64,000 bases of DNA from Bacteroidales bacterium (GTDB lineage: Bacteria > Bacteroidota > Bacteroidia > Bacteroidales > UBA932), in assembly GCA_017557535.1 (NCBI GenBank), contig JAFYYM010000070.1, positions 146,836-210,835 on the forward strand, read 5' to 3'. Below the pieces are notes generated by a model that saw only the letters and a program-made list of their open reading frames with translations, searched no databases and was not told the DNA's origin. Each line of letters starts with the position of its first letter. Positions within the stretch are counted from its first letter, which is position 1. Shown here piece by piece: positions 44,805-53,992 of this stretch. A program made the translations under genes and the position numbers.

Positions 44805-45278
44805 CTAAAACATGTACCTCACTCCAAGACCAAGGGTGAAAAGCCCGTTCCTGCGGATCTTGCCGTCTCCGAACATCAGACGTGGACGGAGGCTCAATGA
44901 GAACTGGAGCGGGAAGTCAAATATGTACTCGAGCCCCACATTGCCAAGGAGACCCGCATAGACGACATTCTCGTGCTCGGGGTTATCCCATACGGCGACG
45001 CTGGCTCCAGGTCCCACATAGAAACCCCATTGTCCCTCTGCGGTCCAATCCGGATGGGCTATCATGAAATTGTAAACACCATCAAGGTGGAAAGCGTTAG
45101 TGTTGAAAACGTCATCCATGCCAAGCTCGAACTCCAGGAAATCATTTTCCCCGGCATAGTTCTCATAGCTCACATCAACTCCGTAATTACCGACACGCAG
45201 ACCTACAGCTCTGGGCTGGGCGACAGCCGCAAAGGAAAAAAGCAACACTGCGGCTAATGCCAAAACAAACCTTTTCAT
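44805..45278 (-). CDS. Small outer membrane beta-barrel-like protein
   Basis: 157 residues. A signal peptide (FVLALAAVLLFSFAAVAQ) is followed by alternating amphipathic strands (AVGLRVGNYGVDVSYENY, WGFYVGPGASVAVW, VVYAGLLGNVGLEYIF, FSLSLRPRLMFG) and a C-terminal aromatic residue (LGVRYMF), the pattern of small outer membrane barrels. Its start lies two bases after the rnfA stop, so it is transcribed with the Rnf genes, though a functional link is not obvious. It is followed by a clear terminator. Confidence 0.75.
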   Translation of the reverse strand: MKRFVLALAAVLLFSFAAVAQPRAVGLRVGNYGVDVSYENYAGENDFLEFELGMDDVFNTNAFHLDGVYNFMIAHPDWTAEGQWGFYVGPGASVAVWDNPEHENVVYAGLLGNVGLEYIFDFPLQFSLSLRPRLMFGDGKIRRNGLFTLGLGVRYMF

Positions 45279-45280
45279 AG

Positions 45281-45883
45281 CTAGACCATTCCAGAGAATC
45301 CCATGAACGCCATCGCCAGAATACCGCAGGTTACCAAAGCGATAGGAACGCCCTTGAACTGTTTCGGGATGTCGTTGAGCTCAAGATGCTCACGCATGCC
45401 GGCGAAAAGGATCAAAGCCATTCCGTAGCCGATAGCCGTCGCGAAAGCGTAGACAACCGATTGCCCGAGGTTGAGCATATGTGCTGGACCGCCACCGAAA
45501 GTGAACTCCTTGGTCACGACATTAAGAGCCACACCGAGGACGGCGCAGTTGGTGGTGATCAGCGGGAGGAATATTCCAAGGGCCTGATAGAGAGAAGGGC
45601 TGATCTTTTTCAGCACGATCTCGACCATCTGTACCAAGGAAGCGATGACTAGAATGAAAGCGATCGTCTGTAGGAATTCCAAGCCGAAAGCGACCAGCAA
45701 ATACTTGTTGATCAAGTAGGTGACAAGAGTGGCCAGGGTGATTACGAAGACCACAGCCCCGGACATTCCGGTCGCAGTCGAGACCTTACTGGAGACACCA
45801 ATAAACGGACATGTGCCCAGGAACTGGGCCAGCATTATGTTATTGACGAATATCGCCGAGATGATTATGAGAAAAAATTCCAT
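45281..45883 (-). CDS. rnfA: Rnf electron transport complex subunit A
   Basis: A 200-residue integral membrane protein with six hydrophobic segments. VNNIMLAQFLGTCPFIGVS and PLITTNCAVLGVALN (with the Cys residues that hold the intramembrane cluster) are the RnfA/NqrE signatures. RnfA and RnfE are related and have inverted topologies in the complex, which couples ferredoxin oxidation by NAD+ to ion export. Confidence 0.93.
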   Translation of the reverse strand: MEFFLIIISAIFVNNIMLAQFLGTCPFIGVSSKVSTATGMSGAVVFVITLATLVTYLINKYLLVAFGLEFLQTIAFILVIASLVQMVEIVLKKISPSLYQALGIFLPLITTNCAVLGVALNVVTKEFTFGGGPAHMLNLGQSVVYAFATAIGYGMALILFAGMREHLELNDIPKQFKGVPIALVTCGILAMAFMGFSGMV

Positions 45884-45886
45884 GGC

Positions 45887-46477
45887 CTAACTCTTTTTTG
45901 CGATTTTGTTGAAAAGGACCATCAGGTAACCCAGGGCGATAAACGCTCCGGGAGCCATGACAAAAACGAGGATACCGTCACCGGAAATGAACTTCCATCC
46001 GAAAGCGGATCCACTTCCGAGAATCTCCCTGACAAGGCCGAGAACGGTGAGGCTCATAGTGAAGCCGAATCCTATTCCCAGGCCATCAAGGGCGGAGTCC
46101 ACGATTCCGTTCTTGCTTGCGAAGGCCTCAGCGCGACCGAGGACGATGCAGTTGACGACGATCAGCGGGATGAATAGCCCCAGAGTCTTGTACATGTCAG
46201 GTGTATAGGCCTGCATGGCGAACTGGAGAATCGTGACGAAGGTGGCGATAACAACTATGTAGACAGGGATATGAACCTTGTCCGGAACCACAGGCGCGAT
46301 TGCCGAGATCACGATGTTGGAAAGCACGAGGACGAACAATGTCGCGAGACCCATGCTCATACCATTTATGGCTGAGGTTGTGGTCGCCAAAGTGGGGCAC
46401 AATCCAAGGAGCAGGACGAAGGTCGGATTCTCCTTGAAGAAGCCTTTGGTGAATATGCCTAATTTTCTCTTGCTCAT
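45887..46477 (-). CDS. rnfE: Rnf electron transport complex subunit E
   Basis: 196 residues, six membrane segments, related to RnfA. FKENPTFVLLLGLCPTLATT and PLIVVNCIVLGRAEAFASKN are typical of RnfE/NqrD; the two Cys flanked by these motifs match the cluster ligands. It lies between rnfG and rnfA with three-base gaps. Confidence 0.93.
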   Translation of the reverse strand: MSKRKLGIFTKGFFKENPTFVLLLGLCPTLATTTSAINGMSMGLATLFVLVLSNIVISAIAPVVPDKVHIPVYIVVIATFVTILQFAMQAYTPDMYKTLGLFIPLIVVNCIVLGRAEAFASKNGIVDSALDGLGIGFGFTMSLTVLGLVREILGSGSAFGWKFISGDGILVFVMAPGAFIALGYLMVLFNKIAKKS

Positions 46478-46480
46478 AGC

Positions 46481-47044
46481 CTATTCTCCTTTAATGGTCT
46501 TGAAGGCCTCCACAGCGTTCTTCACAGCCAAAGTGTAAGCCCTGGAGGTGATTGTGGAAGCGGTGATCGCATCGACATCCCCGCCATCCTTCTTGACGGA
46601 CAGGATCTTGGAGGAAGGGTCGAAGCCTTTGAACTGTGAGTAAAAATGCTCGTCCGTGTTACACTTCGCACCGAGCCCAGGGGTCTCGGTGTGGGACAAG
46701 ACTGAGGTGTTATAGACCGCTCCGTCAGGGGTGATTCCGACCATCAAGGTCAGAGGGCCTCCGAAACCAACGGTTGTAGACTTGACGGCGTAAGCCTTGA
46801 CCTCTCCGCCGGAAGTGCTGACGTAGTATTCAGAAGGTTGTCCACCGACCTCAACAGGCTTTGCCTCAGATAGTTCCCCACCTTCGGGAAGAACCGCTCC
46901 GATCGAGGCTTTCAGGATGTCGGCATTGGCCTTGGCAATCGGCTCGGCAGTCAGGACATACATCCCGCCCAGCAGGGCTGAACAAACGAGACATACAGCT
47001 GTGAGGCACAAGGCCATATTGATGAGATTTGATTTTGCTGCCAT
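46481..47044 (-). CDS. rnfG: Rnf electron transport complex subunit G (FMN-binding)
   Basis: 187 residues with one N-terminal transmembrane segment (about 8-30) and a periplasmic FMN-binding domain. The covalent flavin is attached to a Thr in the ITASTITSRA motif near residue 168, and HTETPGLGAKC is the conserved upstream segment of the FMN-binding domain. It carries electrons on the outer side of the membrane. Confidence 0.91.
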   Translation of the reverse strand: MAAKSNLINMALCLTAVCLVCSALLGGMYVLTAEPIAKANADILKASIGAVLPEGGELSEAKPVEVGGQPSEYYVSTSGGEVKAYAVKSTTVGFGGPLTLMVGITPDGAVYNTSVLSHTETPGLGAKCNTDEHFYSQFKGFDPSSKILSVKKDGGDVDAITASTITSRAYTLAVKNAVEAFKTIKGE

Positions 47045-47047
47045 ATT

Positions 47048-48031
47048 CTAAGCCCTCCCGTATTTTTTCTGATGGAACCAGTTGTTGAGAAGCGGAACCG
47101 TGGAATTCATAATGAGGATAGCGAAGCTCACACCCTCTGGGTAAGAACCGAAGTACCTGATCATCAATGTGATGAAACCGATACCTACACCGAAGATGAT
47201 TCCACCCTTGGTAGTCATGGGGCTAGTCACATAGTCGGTAGCCATGAAGCAGGAACCGAGGAGGAGACCACCGGTGAGGAGGTTGAACAGAGGGTCTGTG
47301 AACTGGGCGGGATTGGCTAGCCAGAAAACGCACGATACGGCTGCCACGGTACCAAGGATTGACAGGGTGATCCAAGGCTTGATGACCTTTCGGACCACCA
47401 GGTAGATGAAGCCGACAAGGATCGCGATGGCGCAAGCCTCTCCGGCGGATCCGCCTATATTAGCGAAAAGCATCTGTGAATATGTGTACCCATGGCTTGC
47501 CATCAGGTCAGGCACTGAGGCGCCTTGCATCAAGCCTTCCTTTATAGCTCCCAGAGGAGTCGCCCCGGAGACGGCGTCAACACCGAAAAGTCCCTGAGGA
47601 ATCTCCCAATGGGTCATATAGGTCGGGAAAGAGATCAGCAAGAACACACGTCCCACAAGAGCCGGATTAAAAATGTTCTGTCCCAAACCTCCGAAAGTCA
47701 TCTTGGCAACCCCGATAGCGACCAAGGCGCCGATGAACACCACCCACCATGGAGTAGTGGAGGGGAGGTTGAGAGCGAGAAGAATACCTGTCACGGCCGC
47801 GGACCAGTCTCCCAACGTGGAGACCTTCTTCAGGCAAAATCTCGTGATGAAATATTCTATCGCCATGCAGGAGAGCACGCTCACGGCCAGCACAAACAGC
47901 TCCTTCCAGCCGTAGAACACGACTGAAACCACCACAGCGGGAAGCAGGGCGATCACGACATCCCGCATCAAGACCTTTGTGGTGGTCTTAGAATGCAGAT
48001 GCGGATTAGGTGAAACCAATATTTTGTCCAT
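47048..48031 (-). CDS. rnfD: Rnf electron transport complex subunit D (FMN-binding)
   Basis: A 327-residue polytopic membrane protein of the NqrB/RnfD family. LVSPNPHLHSKTTT at the N terminus, GLGQNIFNPALVGRVFLL, and the flavinylation motif AVSGATPLGAIK (Thr near residue 177) are present. Confidence 0.93.
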   Translation of the reverse strand: MDKILVSPNPHLHSKTTTKVLMRDVVIALLPAVVVSVVFYGWKELFVLAVSVLSCMAIEYFITRFCLKKVSTLGDWSAAVTGILLALNLPSTTPWWVVFIGALVAIGVAKMTFGGLGQNIFNPALVGRVFLLISFPTYMTHWEIPQGLFGVDAVSGATPLGAIKEGLMQGASVPDLMASHGYTYSQMLFANIGGSAGEACAIAILVGFIYLVVRKVIKPWITLSILGTVAAVSCVFWLANPAQFTDPLFNLLTGGLLLGSCFMATDYVTSPMTTKGGIIFGVGIGFITLMIRYFGSYPEGVSFAILIMNSTVPLLNNWFHQKKYGRA

Positions 48032-48034
48032 ACG

Positions 48035-49432
48035 TTATTCTGTTTTAGCTTTAGCGGCCTCGGCGGCTGCCTTGGCGGCCGCCGCGCGGGCTCTCATTAT
48101 TCCCATGACTTGGCCTCTAGCCTGACTGATCACATCCAGAAGAGGGATTCCCGCAGGGCAGGAATACAGGCAGCAGCCACACATTATGCAATCCTGGACA
48201 GCGTTGGCTTCCAGGGCGTCAGTATCCCCGGCTTTGGCGAGGCGGTTGAGAAGGAAGGGTTCCAGACCCATCGGGCAGGCGTCGGCGCATTTGCCGCAAC
48301 GGATACAACTGCTTTCAGGCATCCTCTTGGTCTGCTCACGGGTGAGGAACAGGAGACCTCCCGTGCCTTTCATCGTAGCGGCATCAAGGTTGGCGATAGA
48401 CTTACCCATCATGGGACCACCACTGATGACTTTAGCGGCAGTTTCAGGGACACCTCCCAAGAAATCGATAACATAGTTGAGTGGAGTTCCGACTCTGACT
48501 ATCAGATTGGCCTGCTTAGGGAAGCACTCCCCGGTCACAGTGACAGAGTTGTCGATAAGGGGCTTGTTCTTCTGGACAGCTTCGTAGACGGCCAGCGCGG
48601 TGCACACATTGTCGACAACCGCTCCCACATCGATAGGCAGTCCACCGGACTTGACCTGACGATGCATCACGGCGTCAATCAACTGTTTCTCACCACCTTC
48701 CGGATATTTTTTCATAAGGGACAAGACCTCGATGCCCGAATACTCGGGACCTTTTGCCTTCAAGGACTCAACCACTTTGGTGATATGGTCTATAGCCTCA
48801 GGCTTGTTATCCTCTATAGCGATAGTGGCCTTGTCGACCCCGAGGGCTTTCTTGATGATAGCGGTTCCGACAACCACTTGCTCACCTTTCTCAAGCAATG
48901 TTCGGAAGTCGGATGTGAGGTAAGGCTCACACTCGCAACCGTTGATTATCAACATCTCACATTTCTTTCCCGGAGGCGGGCTGAGTTTTACGTGTGTCGG
49001 GAAAGTGGCTCCTCCCAGACCAACGACACCACCAAGCTTGATCTTTTCGATTATTGCTTTAGGGTCTTCGGGAATATCCGTCACAAGAGTGTCGGTGCGA
49101 TCTATATTCTCCATCCACTCGTCACCTTCAACCGCGATCTCAACCACCATCTGGTTATTGCCGGAGAGATCCTTACGAGGTCCTATCGACTTTACGGTTC
49201 CGGATACGGAAGAATGAATATATGCCGACATGAAAGCGCCGGGCTCAGCGATCACCTGACCGACTTTCACCTTATCCCCAACTTCCACGACAGGCTTTGC
49301 CGGAGCGCCGATATGCTGGGAAAGGGCTATATATACTGTCGGAGGAATCGGGAGATACTCCAACTTGCAGTCTCTCGATATCTTGGAGTCGGCGGGATGG
49401 ACACCGCCTATTGAGAATGTTCTTCTAGCCAT
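48035..49432 (-). CDS. rnfC: Rnf electron transport complex subunit C
   Basis: 465 residues from the ATG at 49432, which is preceded by a strong GGAGG site and overlaps the rnfB stop; the open frame to 49465 is not needed. A GGVGLGGATFPTHVKL flavin/NADH loop, the SLBB region, and two Cx2Cx2Cx3C ferredoxin motifs (CIRCGKCADACP, CIMCGCCLYSCP) are visible. It is the NADH-interacting peripheral subunit. The tail after about 440 is a short Ala/Lys-rich helix. Confidence 0.93.
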   Translation of the reverse strand: MARRTFSIGGVHPADSKISRDCKLEYLPIPPTVYIALSQHIGAPAKPVVEVGDKVKVGQVIAEPGAFMSAYIHSSVSGTVKSIGPRKDLSGNNQMVVEIAVEGDEWMENIDRTDTLVTDIPEDPKAIIEKIKLGGVVGLGGATFPTHVKLSPPPGKKCEMLIINGCECEPYLTSDFRTLLEKGEQVVVGTAIIKKALGVDKATIAIEDNKPEAIDHITKVVESLKAKGPEYSGIEVLSLMKKYPEGGEKQLIDAVMHRQVKSGGLPIDVGAVVDNVCTALAVYEAVQKNKPLIDNSVTVTGECFPKQANLIVRVGTPLNYVIDFLGGVPETAAKVISGGPMMGKSIANLDAATMKGTGGLLFLTREQTKRMPESSCIRCGKCADACPMGLEPFLLNRLAKAGDTDALEANAVQDCIMCGCCLYSCPAGIPLLDVISQARGQVMGIMRARAAAAKAAAEAAKAKTE

Positions 49433-50405
49433 TGCTTTCCTCCTTTTTAATGTCTTTGACGTCATTGACGGCCTGAGCAGTCACCTCTTTAGCGGCCTTT
49501 GCGGCCTCAGCGGCCGCGGCGGCAGCCTCCCTGGCTTTCTTTTGACGTTCCTGAACCCTCACCTTGATGGCATCCTTGTCTATCGGTTTCGGGAAATTGA
49601 CCCCATGAATCGCTCCGGTGGGACACATTGCCTCGCACTCACGGCAAAGCTTGCACTTCTCAAAGTCGATATAAGCGACGTTATTCTCAAGTGTGATGGC
49701 ATCGTGGGTACAAGTCTTCTGGCAGATTCCGCAGCCGATACAAGCATTTGCGCAAGCCTTTTTGACGGAAGGTCCTTTGTCCTTATTAACGCAGGAGACA
49801 TATTCCCTCATTCCGCGGGGACCCTTCTTACGAAGCTCGATGATCGCCTTGGGGCAAGCCTTCACGCAGGAACCACAAGCGGTGCACTTCTCCTCATCCT
49901 CCACCGGAAGTCCGGTGACAGGATCCATGGAGAGAGCCCCGAACTTACATACGGCAACACAGTCACCGCATCCAAGACAGCCGAAAGAGCAACCGGTATC
50001 CCCCGAGTACAAGGAAGCCTTGACTTTGCATGACAGGGATCCGTCATACTCATTGACCTTGGGTCTGGCCTCGCATGTGCCGTTGCAGCGGATCACAGCC
50101 ACCATGGGCGCCTTTTCCTTAACCTCGTAGCCGAGAATCTCAGCCACTTTCTTCATCGTCTCATTGCCACCGACAGGACAATAGTGGTTGTCCAGATTGG
50201 GAGCTTTCACCGCTGAATCGGCGAATGCGTGGCAACCAGCGAAACCGCAGCCACCGCAATTAGCTCCAGGCATGGCCTTTTCAACCAGCTCAATGCGAGG
50301 ATCCTCAACGACCTTGAAGCGCTGCGCGACAAGATAGAGGGTCAACGCGAGCAGCAGGCCGAGACCCGAGATGATCGCGATGGTCCAAATAATTGTTGTT
50401 GTCAT
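49425..50405 (-). CDS. rnfB: Rnf electron transport complex subunit B (ferredoxin-like)
   Basis: 326 residues. An N-terminal membrane anchor (IIWTIAIISGLGLLLALTLYL) is followed by the CGGCGFAGCHAFAD four-Cys domain and several ferredoxin motifs (CLGCGDCVAVCK, CTACGSCVKACP, CIGCGICQKTCT, CKLCRECEAMCP), so it can hold at least five [4Fe-4S] clusters. The C-terminal 45 residues are an Ala/Lys-rich segment like that of RnfC. RnfB takes electrons from soluble ferredoxin. First of the six rnf genes. Confidence 0.94.
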   Translation of the reverse strand: MTTTIIWTIAIISGLGLLLALTLYLVAQRFKVVEDPRIELVEKAMPGANCGGCGFAGCHAFADSAVKAPNLDNHYCPVGGNETMKKVAEILGYEVKEKAPMVAVIRCNGTCEARPKVNEYDGSLSCKVKASLYSGDTGCSFGCLGCGDCVAVCKFGALSMDPVTGLPVEDEEKCTACGSCVKACPKAIIELRKKGPRGMREYVSCVNKDKGPSVKKACANACIGCGICQKTCTHDAITLENNVAYIDFEKCKLCRECEAMCPTGAIHGVNFPKPIDKDAIKVRVQERQKKAREAAAAAAEAAKAAKEVTAQAVNDVKDIKKEESNG

Positions 50406-50420
50406 AAATATTTATGTGAT

Positions 50421-50837
50421 TTATCTTCTCCTGATATAAAACTCGTATCCCTCGGCGAGATGATCCCGACAAAGGAACAAAACCAGATAGTACACGACGA
50501 CACCAAGGATGGATAATCCACCGGTGGCGAGCTCGCCGAATCCAATCTTAGGCAAAGATAATATTAAAATCAGTAATATCAGCGCGGGAATCACATATGA
50601 GAAGAGAACAGCCTTCAAGCCAGCCTTCTTGGCGAGGCAAACCTCCACCTCCTGGCCGATCTCATAATCGCCTCTCCCCCAAACAGGGACATCAACTAAT
50701 TTCTTCTTGGATCCAGAGATTCCGCAAAGCCCTGCGGCATGACAAGAGGCGCAGGCAGACTCGGAGATTATCTCCACGCTGACGGACCCTTTGTCCACAG
50801 CCACAATCTTACCTTTATGGGAAACAGCGTCAGCCAT
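50421..50837 (-). CDS. rseC: SoxR-reducing system / RseC family membrane protein
   Basis: 138 residues. The cytosolic part has four Cys in SACASCHAAGLCG, the RseC/MucC signature, and two membrane segments follow (about 78-95 and 104-122). RseC is linked to Rnf-type complexes in other bacteria (SoxR reduction in E. coli) and often lies next to rnfB, as here. The start shares bases with the stop of the upstream gene (TAATG). Confidence 0.87.
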   Translation of the reverse strand: MADAVSHKGKIVAVDKGSVSVEIISESACASCHAAGLCGISGSKKKLVDVPVWGRGDYEIGQEVEVCLAKKAGLKAVLFSYVIPALILLILILSLPKIGFGELATGGLSILGVVVYYLVLFLCRDHLAEGYEFYIRRR

Positions 50838-51676
50838 TACTGGACCACGCTTGAGAACTCATGCTTCAATCCGTCAGCGCTGTACAGGCGTCCGCGGACC
50901 TGGCCTATCTTCAGAGGGGCGACGAAATAGATCGGAATCCTGTTGCCATCATCGGTGAACCAGGCGTAAAGGCTGCTTTCACCGTCGAAGGCCTCGCCCT
51001 TCGGCATCTCGAAGCCGAATTTATGACACCTGATAGTCCCCTTTCCGGGAATCTTCTTATTCTCGACTCCGAAATAGCGGAAATATATGTTCCGGATATG
51101 ATGGTCGATAGCGTATGTCATAGGATACCTCCCACCTGCGCTCAGTTTTTTTAGATCCATATTACGGATGAGAAATAACATCGTGGCGATGTCATAGGTA
51201 CACTCGTCCATGGGCAACTCGACAGTGAACTCACCTTTGCGGGAATTGTTGATCTGGGCGTTGATATGGTCAGAGGCGTAGGTATAAAGGTTTGTGCACC
51301 AATAACCTCCCTCACGGCAATCCCTTATGAATTTCACAGGCTTGAAGCCATCCGTTGTGAACCAGCAATCGAAATCCTCCTTGAGTTTAAAGACAGACTC
51401 ATATATTTTCTGGGTCTTGCCCTTCAAGGAACCGTGATAGCAATTCTGGCCATTGAGAACAGTCTCATCCAGCCTCAATGTTGCCTGGGCCACGTCGGCG
51501 TTGATCAAGCCGAACTTGTAGTGGATTGTGAAAACCAGTTTCTCACCACCTTTGAACGCGAGTTGATCCTTGGTCAGGTTGACAGGAAGGCACTTCTTAT
51601 TATCAGCGGCGCCAAGAGTGACACAGGCGACAAGAAGAGCCGCCAGAACCGTGATTGAAAGTCTTGTGAGTCTCAT
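50837..51676 (-). CDS. DUF3108-family periplasmic protein
   Basis: 279 residues with a signal peptide (LSITVLAALLVACVTLGAAD). The fold looks like a beta-rich domain (GEKLVFTIHYKFGLINADVAQATL, MDECTYDIATMLFLIRNMDL, YAWFTDDGNRIPIYF) seen in proteins annotated DUF3108 in Bacteroidetes. Function unknown; a role in envelope maintenance would fit its place. Start and stop overlap with both neighbours. Confidence 0.78.
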   Translation of the reverse strand: MRLTRLSITVLAALLVACVTLGAADNKKCLPVNLTKDQLAFKGGEKLVFTIHYKFGLINADVAQATLRLDETVLNGQNCYHGSLKGKTQKIYESVFKLKEDFDCWFTTDGFKPVKFIRDCREGGYWCTNLYTYASDHINAQINNSRKGEFTVELPMDECTYDIATMLFLIRNMDLKKLSAGGRYPMTYAIDHHIRNIYFRYFGVENKKIPGKGTIRCHKFGFEMPKGEAFDGESSLYAWFTDDGNRIPIYFVAPLKIGQVRGRLYSADGLKHEFSSVVQ

Positions 51677-53151
51677 CAGAAATCAGGGTTTTGATCGAAC
51701 TCACTGTTCATTGCAGATTCCGTGCCCATCGACTCAGCCTGAGCTGTGAGGGAGTCACCAGGCTCCACAAAACGCACCTGCTCGGACTTGAACAACATGT
51801 CTATGTCGCAAACCTCACCATTACGATGCTTGGCTATAATGATCTGGGTGGTCTCCTTCCCGTCCGGAGTCTCGCCCAAGCCCACATAGTCCGGGCGGTG
51901 GATGAATATGACCATGTCGGCGTCCTGCTCAATCGAACCAGACTCACGAAGGTCGGAAAGCTGGGGTTTTCCGGTGCCACCTGTCCTCTGGACAGCGTTC
52001 CTGGAAAGCTGGGACAGGGCTATTATGGGAACATTCAACTCTTTCGCCGTGGCCTTGAGAGTCCTGGATATGGCGGCGACTTCCTGCTCACGCAGTCCCC
52101 GGAGTTCCACAGGTCCCTGCATGAGCTGCAGGTAGTCCACTATCACCAGACGCACGTCCTTCGACTTCACAAGTCTCTTGACCTTGGTCCTGAACTCCAT
52201 CAAGGGGATACTCGGTGTGTCATCAATATACAATGGAGCCTTTGATAAAGCGGCCAGCCTGGTCTCAAGCTGCTGCCAATCCCAAGGATCCAGTTTAGCT
52301 CCACCTTTCAGTTTATCAGCCGGCAGGCCTGACTCGGTCGTCATGAGCCTCATCACAAGCTGGAGGGCAGACATCTCGAGGGAGAATACAGCCACAGGCA
52401 TGTTGTGATCGACCGCGGCGTTCCTGGCAAGGTTAAGGGCGAAGGCTGTCTTTCCGACAGAGGGCCTCGCAGCCAAGATGATAAGGTCTGATTTCTGCCA
52501 GCCCCGCGTGATCCTGTCCAAAGACGGGAAACCTGAAGGCACACCACTTAAACCACTGATGTTCTGGTTCTTCTCGATCTCGCGCATAGCATCGTTGATG
52601 ATCGAGCCGACCTCCTGGACATCTTTTTTAAGGTTATTCTGGATCGCGTTATAGACCTTGGTCTGAGCCTCATCTATCAGCTGGTCAACCTTGACAGAAT
52701 CGTCATAAGAGTCTCTCAAGATCTCATAAGAGGCGGTAATCAGATCTCTCTGGATGCTTTTCTGCTTGAGTATCTTCACATAATACTCAATGTGCGCGGC
52801 CGCACCGACTTTCTCAGAAAGGCCAGCCAACACCACAGGCCCACCGACGGCCTCGAGATTGCCCTTTTCACGCAATTTGGCGCTTACAGTCACGATATCC
52901 ACCGAGGTATGCTCGTTCACAAGCTCGGACATTGCCTCGTATATCATCCTGTGACGGGGAGCATAGAAGCATGAGGGAGACAGCTCCTCAAGCGCCATAT
53001 CGACGGACGAGGGCTCAATCAGCATAGCTCCGAGGACAGCCTCTTCGACTTCAAGGGCTTGAGGCGGTTTGTTCCCCATCTCAAGCCCTATAGTGTCCAG
53101 GTTGACTGCCTGGGCCTTTCTCCTTGATGGTTTTCCAGGCTGGTCAGGCAT
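51676..53151 (-). CDS. dnaB: Replicative DNA helicase
   Basis: 491 residues from the ATG at 53151; a longer frame to 53205 would overlap the next gene and adds no conserved residues. An N-terminal DnaB domain (KPPQALEVEEAVLGAMLIEP), the RecA-like ATPase core with Walker A ARPSVGKTAFALNLA, Walker B LVIVDYLQLM, and DLRESGSIEQDADMVIFI are intact. There is no intein or other insert. It lies in the same run of genes as Rnf, an order that may be a lineage trait. Confidence 0.95.
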   Translation of the reverse strand: MPDQPGKPSRRKAQAVNLDTIGLEMGNKPPQALEVEEAVLGAMLIEPSSVDMALEELSPSCFYAPRHRMIYEAMSELVNEHTSVDIVTVSAKLREKGNLEAVGGPVVLAGLSEKVGAAAHIEYYVKILKQKSIQRDLITASYEILRDSYDDSVKVDQLIDEAQTKVYNAIQNNLKKDVQEVGSIINDAMREIEKNQNISGLSGVPSGFPSLDRITRGWQKSDLIILAARPSVGKTAFALNLARNAAVDHNMPVAVFSLEMSALQLVMRLMTTESGLPADKLKGGAKLDPWDWQQLETRLAALSKAPLYIDDTPSIPLMEFRTKVKRLVKSKDVRLVIVDYLQLMQGPVELRGLREQEVAAISRTLKATAKELNVPIIALSQLSRNAVQRTGGTGKPQLSDLRESGSIEQDADMVIFIHRPDYVGLGETPDGKETTQIIIAKHRNGEVCDIDMLFKSEQVRFVEPGDSLTAQAESMGTESAMNSEFDQNPDF

Positions 53152-53161
53152 AACTTTTAGT

Positions 53162-53974
53162 CTATTCGAAATCCGGATTGACGATGATCCTGCCGCAATG
53201 CTCACAGATGATCAGCTTCTTGTTCGAGGCTATCTCGACAAGACGCTGGGGAGTGATAGTGTTGAAGCAACCTCCGCAGGAGTCACCATTATATACAGAG
53301 ACTACTGCGAGATGGTTGTGTACGCTCGCGCGGATACGGTCGTAAGCGCTCATTGTCCTGGGATCGATCTTGGCGGCGCACTCCTCCCTCTTGGCTTTAA
53401 GGGCCTCCTCCTCTTTCGAGGTGGACTCCACGATCGTGGCGAGCTCTTCTTTCTTAGCTTTGAGATCCTCGCTTCTCACGGAAATATAATCTTTGAGACT
53501 CTCCTGCTCCTCCTTCCTCTCCATGATGGCAGTCCTGGTGTCGTTGATGGTCTTCTGGGCAATTTGGCGCAGAAGTCCTTGATTCTCAATCTCTTTGTTG
53601 ATAGAATCATATTCACGGCTATTGGAAATGTCATCGAGCTGTTTCTGATACCTCTCGATCTGGAGATCGCAGTCGATAATATTCTGCTTGTTCTCGGCGA
53701 TAGTCTGGTTGTAAGCGTCGATCACAGCGGCACCCTGCGCGAGGCGGGCCTTAAGGTCAGCCACCTCACCCTCAAGAGCCTCGACCTCAGAAGGAAGCTC
53801 ACCACGAAGCTGCACGATCTTGTCGATAGCGGAGTCTGCCTCCTGAAGCGCATAGAGAGTCTTGAGTTTCTCCTCGACGCTGATCTCGGAGTCGGCGAAA
53901 TTCTTCTGCAGGGAAACGAAGGTCTCCCTCTGGTCTATAGGTGTCTCGACTTTCTTGATTTTCTTGGTTGCCAT
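53162..53974 (-). CDS. Coiled-coil protein with a C4-type zinc ribbon
   Basis: 270 residues. The middle is a long coiled coil (heptad-rich KTLYALQEADSAIDKIVQL, LKARLAQGAAVIDAYNQTI and more), and the C terminus has two CxxC pairs (CGGCFNTI and CEHCGRI) that form a zinc ribbon of the zf-RING_7 type. Homologues in many bacteria are next to nif3-like genes, as here. The role is unknown; a nucleic acid or RNA polymerase-related function has been proposed for relatives. Confidence 0.85.
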   Translation of the reverse strand: MATKKIKKVETPIDQRETFVSLQKNFADSEISVEEKLKTLYALQEADSAIDKIVQLRGELPSEVEALEGEVADLKARLAQGAAVIDAYNQTIAENKQNIIDCDLQIERYQKQLDDISNSREYDSINKEIENQGLLRQIAQKTINDTRTAIMERKEEQESLKDYISVRSEDLKAKKEELATIVESTSKEEEALKAKREECAAKIDPRTMSAYDRIRASVHNHLAVVSVYNGDSCGGCFNTITPQRLVEIASNKKLIICEHCGRIIVNPDFE

Positions 53975-53992
53975 AGTAGCTTTGAAATCTGA

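Noticed and set aside
48110-49414. A 434-codon open frame on the plus strand opposite rnfC
   Set aside because: It lies antisense to a clear rnfC gene, has no family features, and follows the codon pattern of its partner strand.
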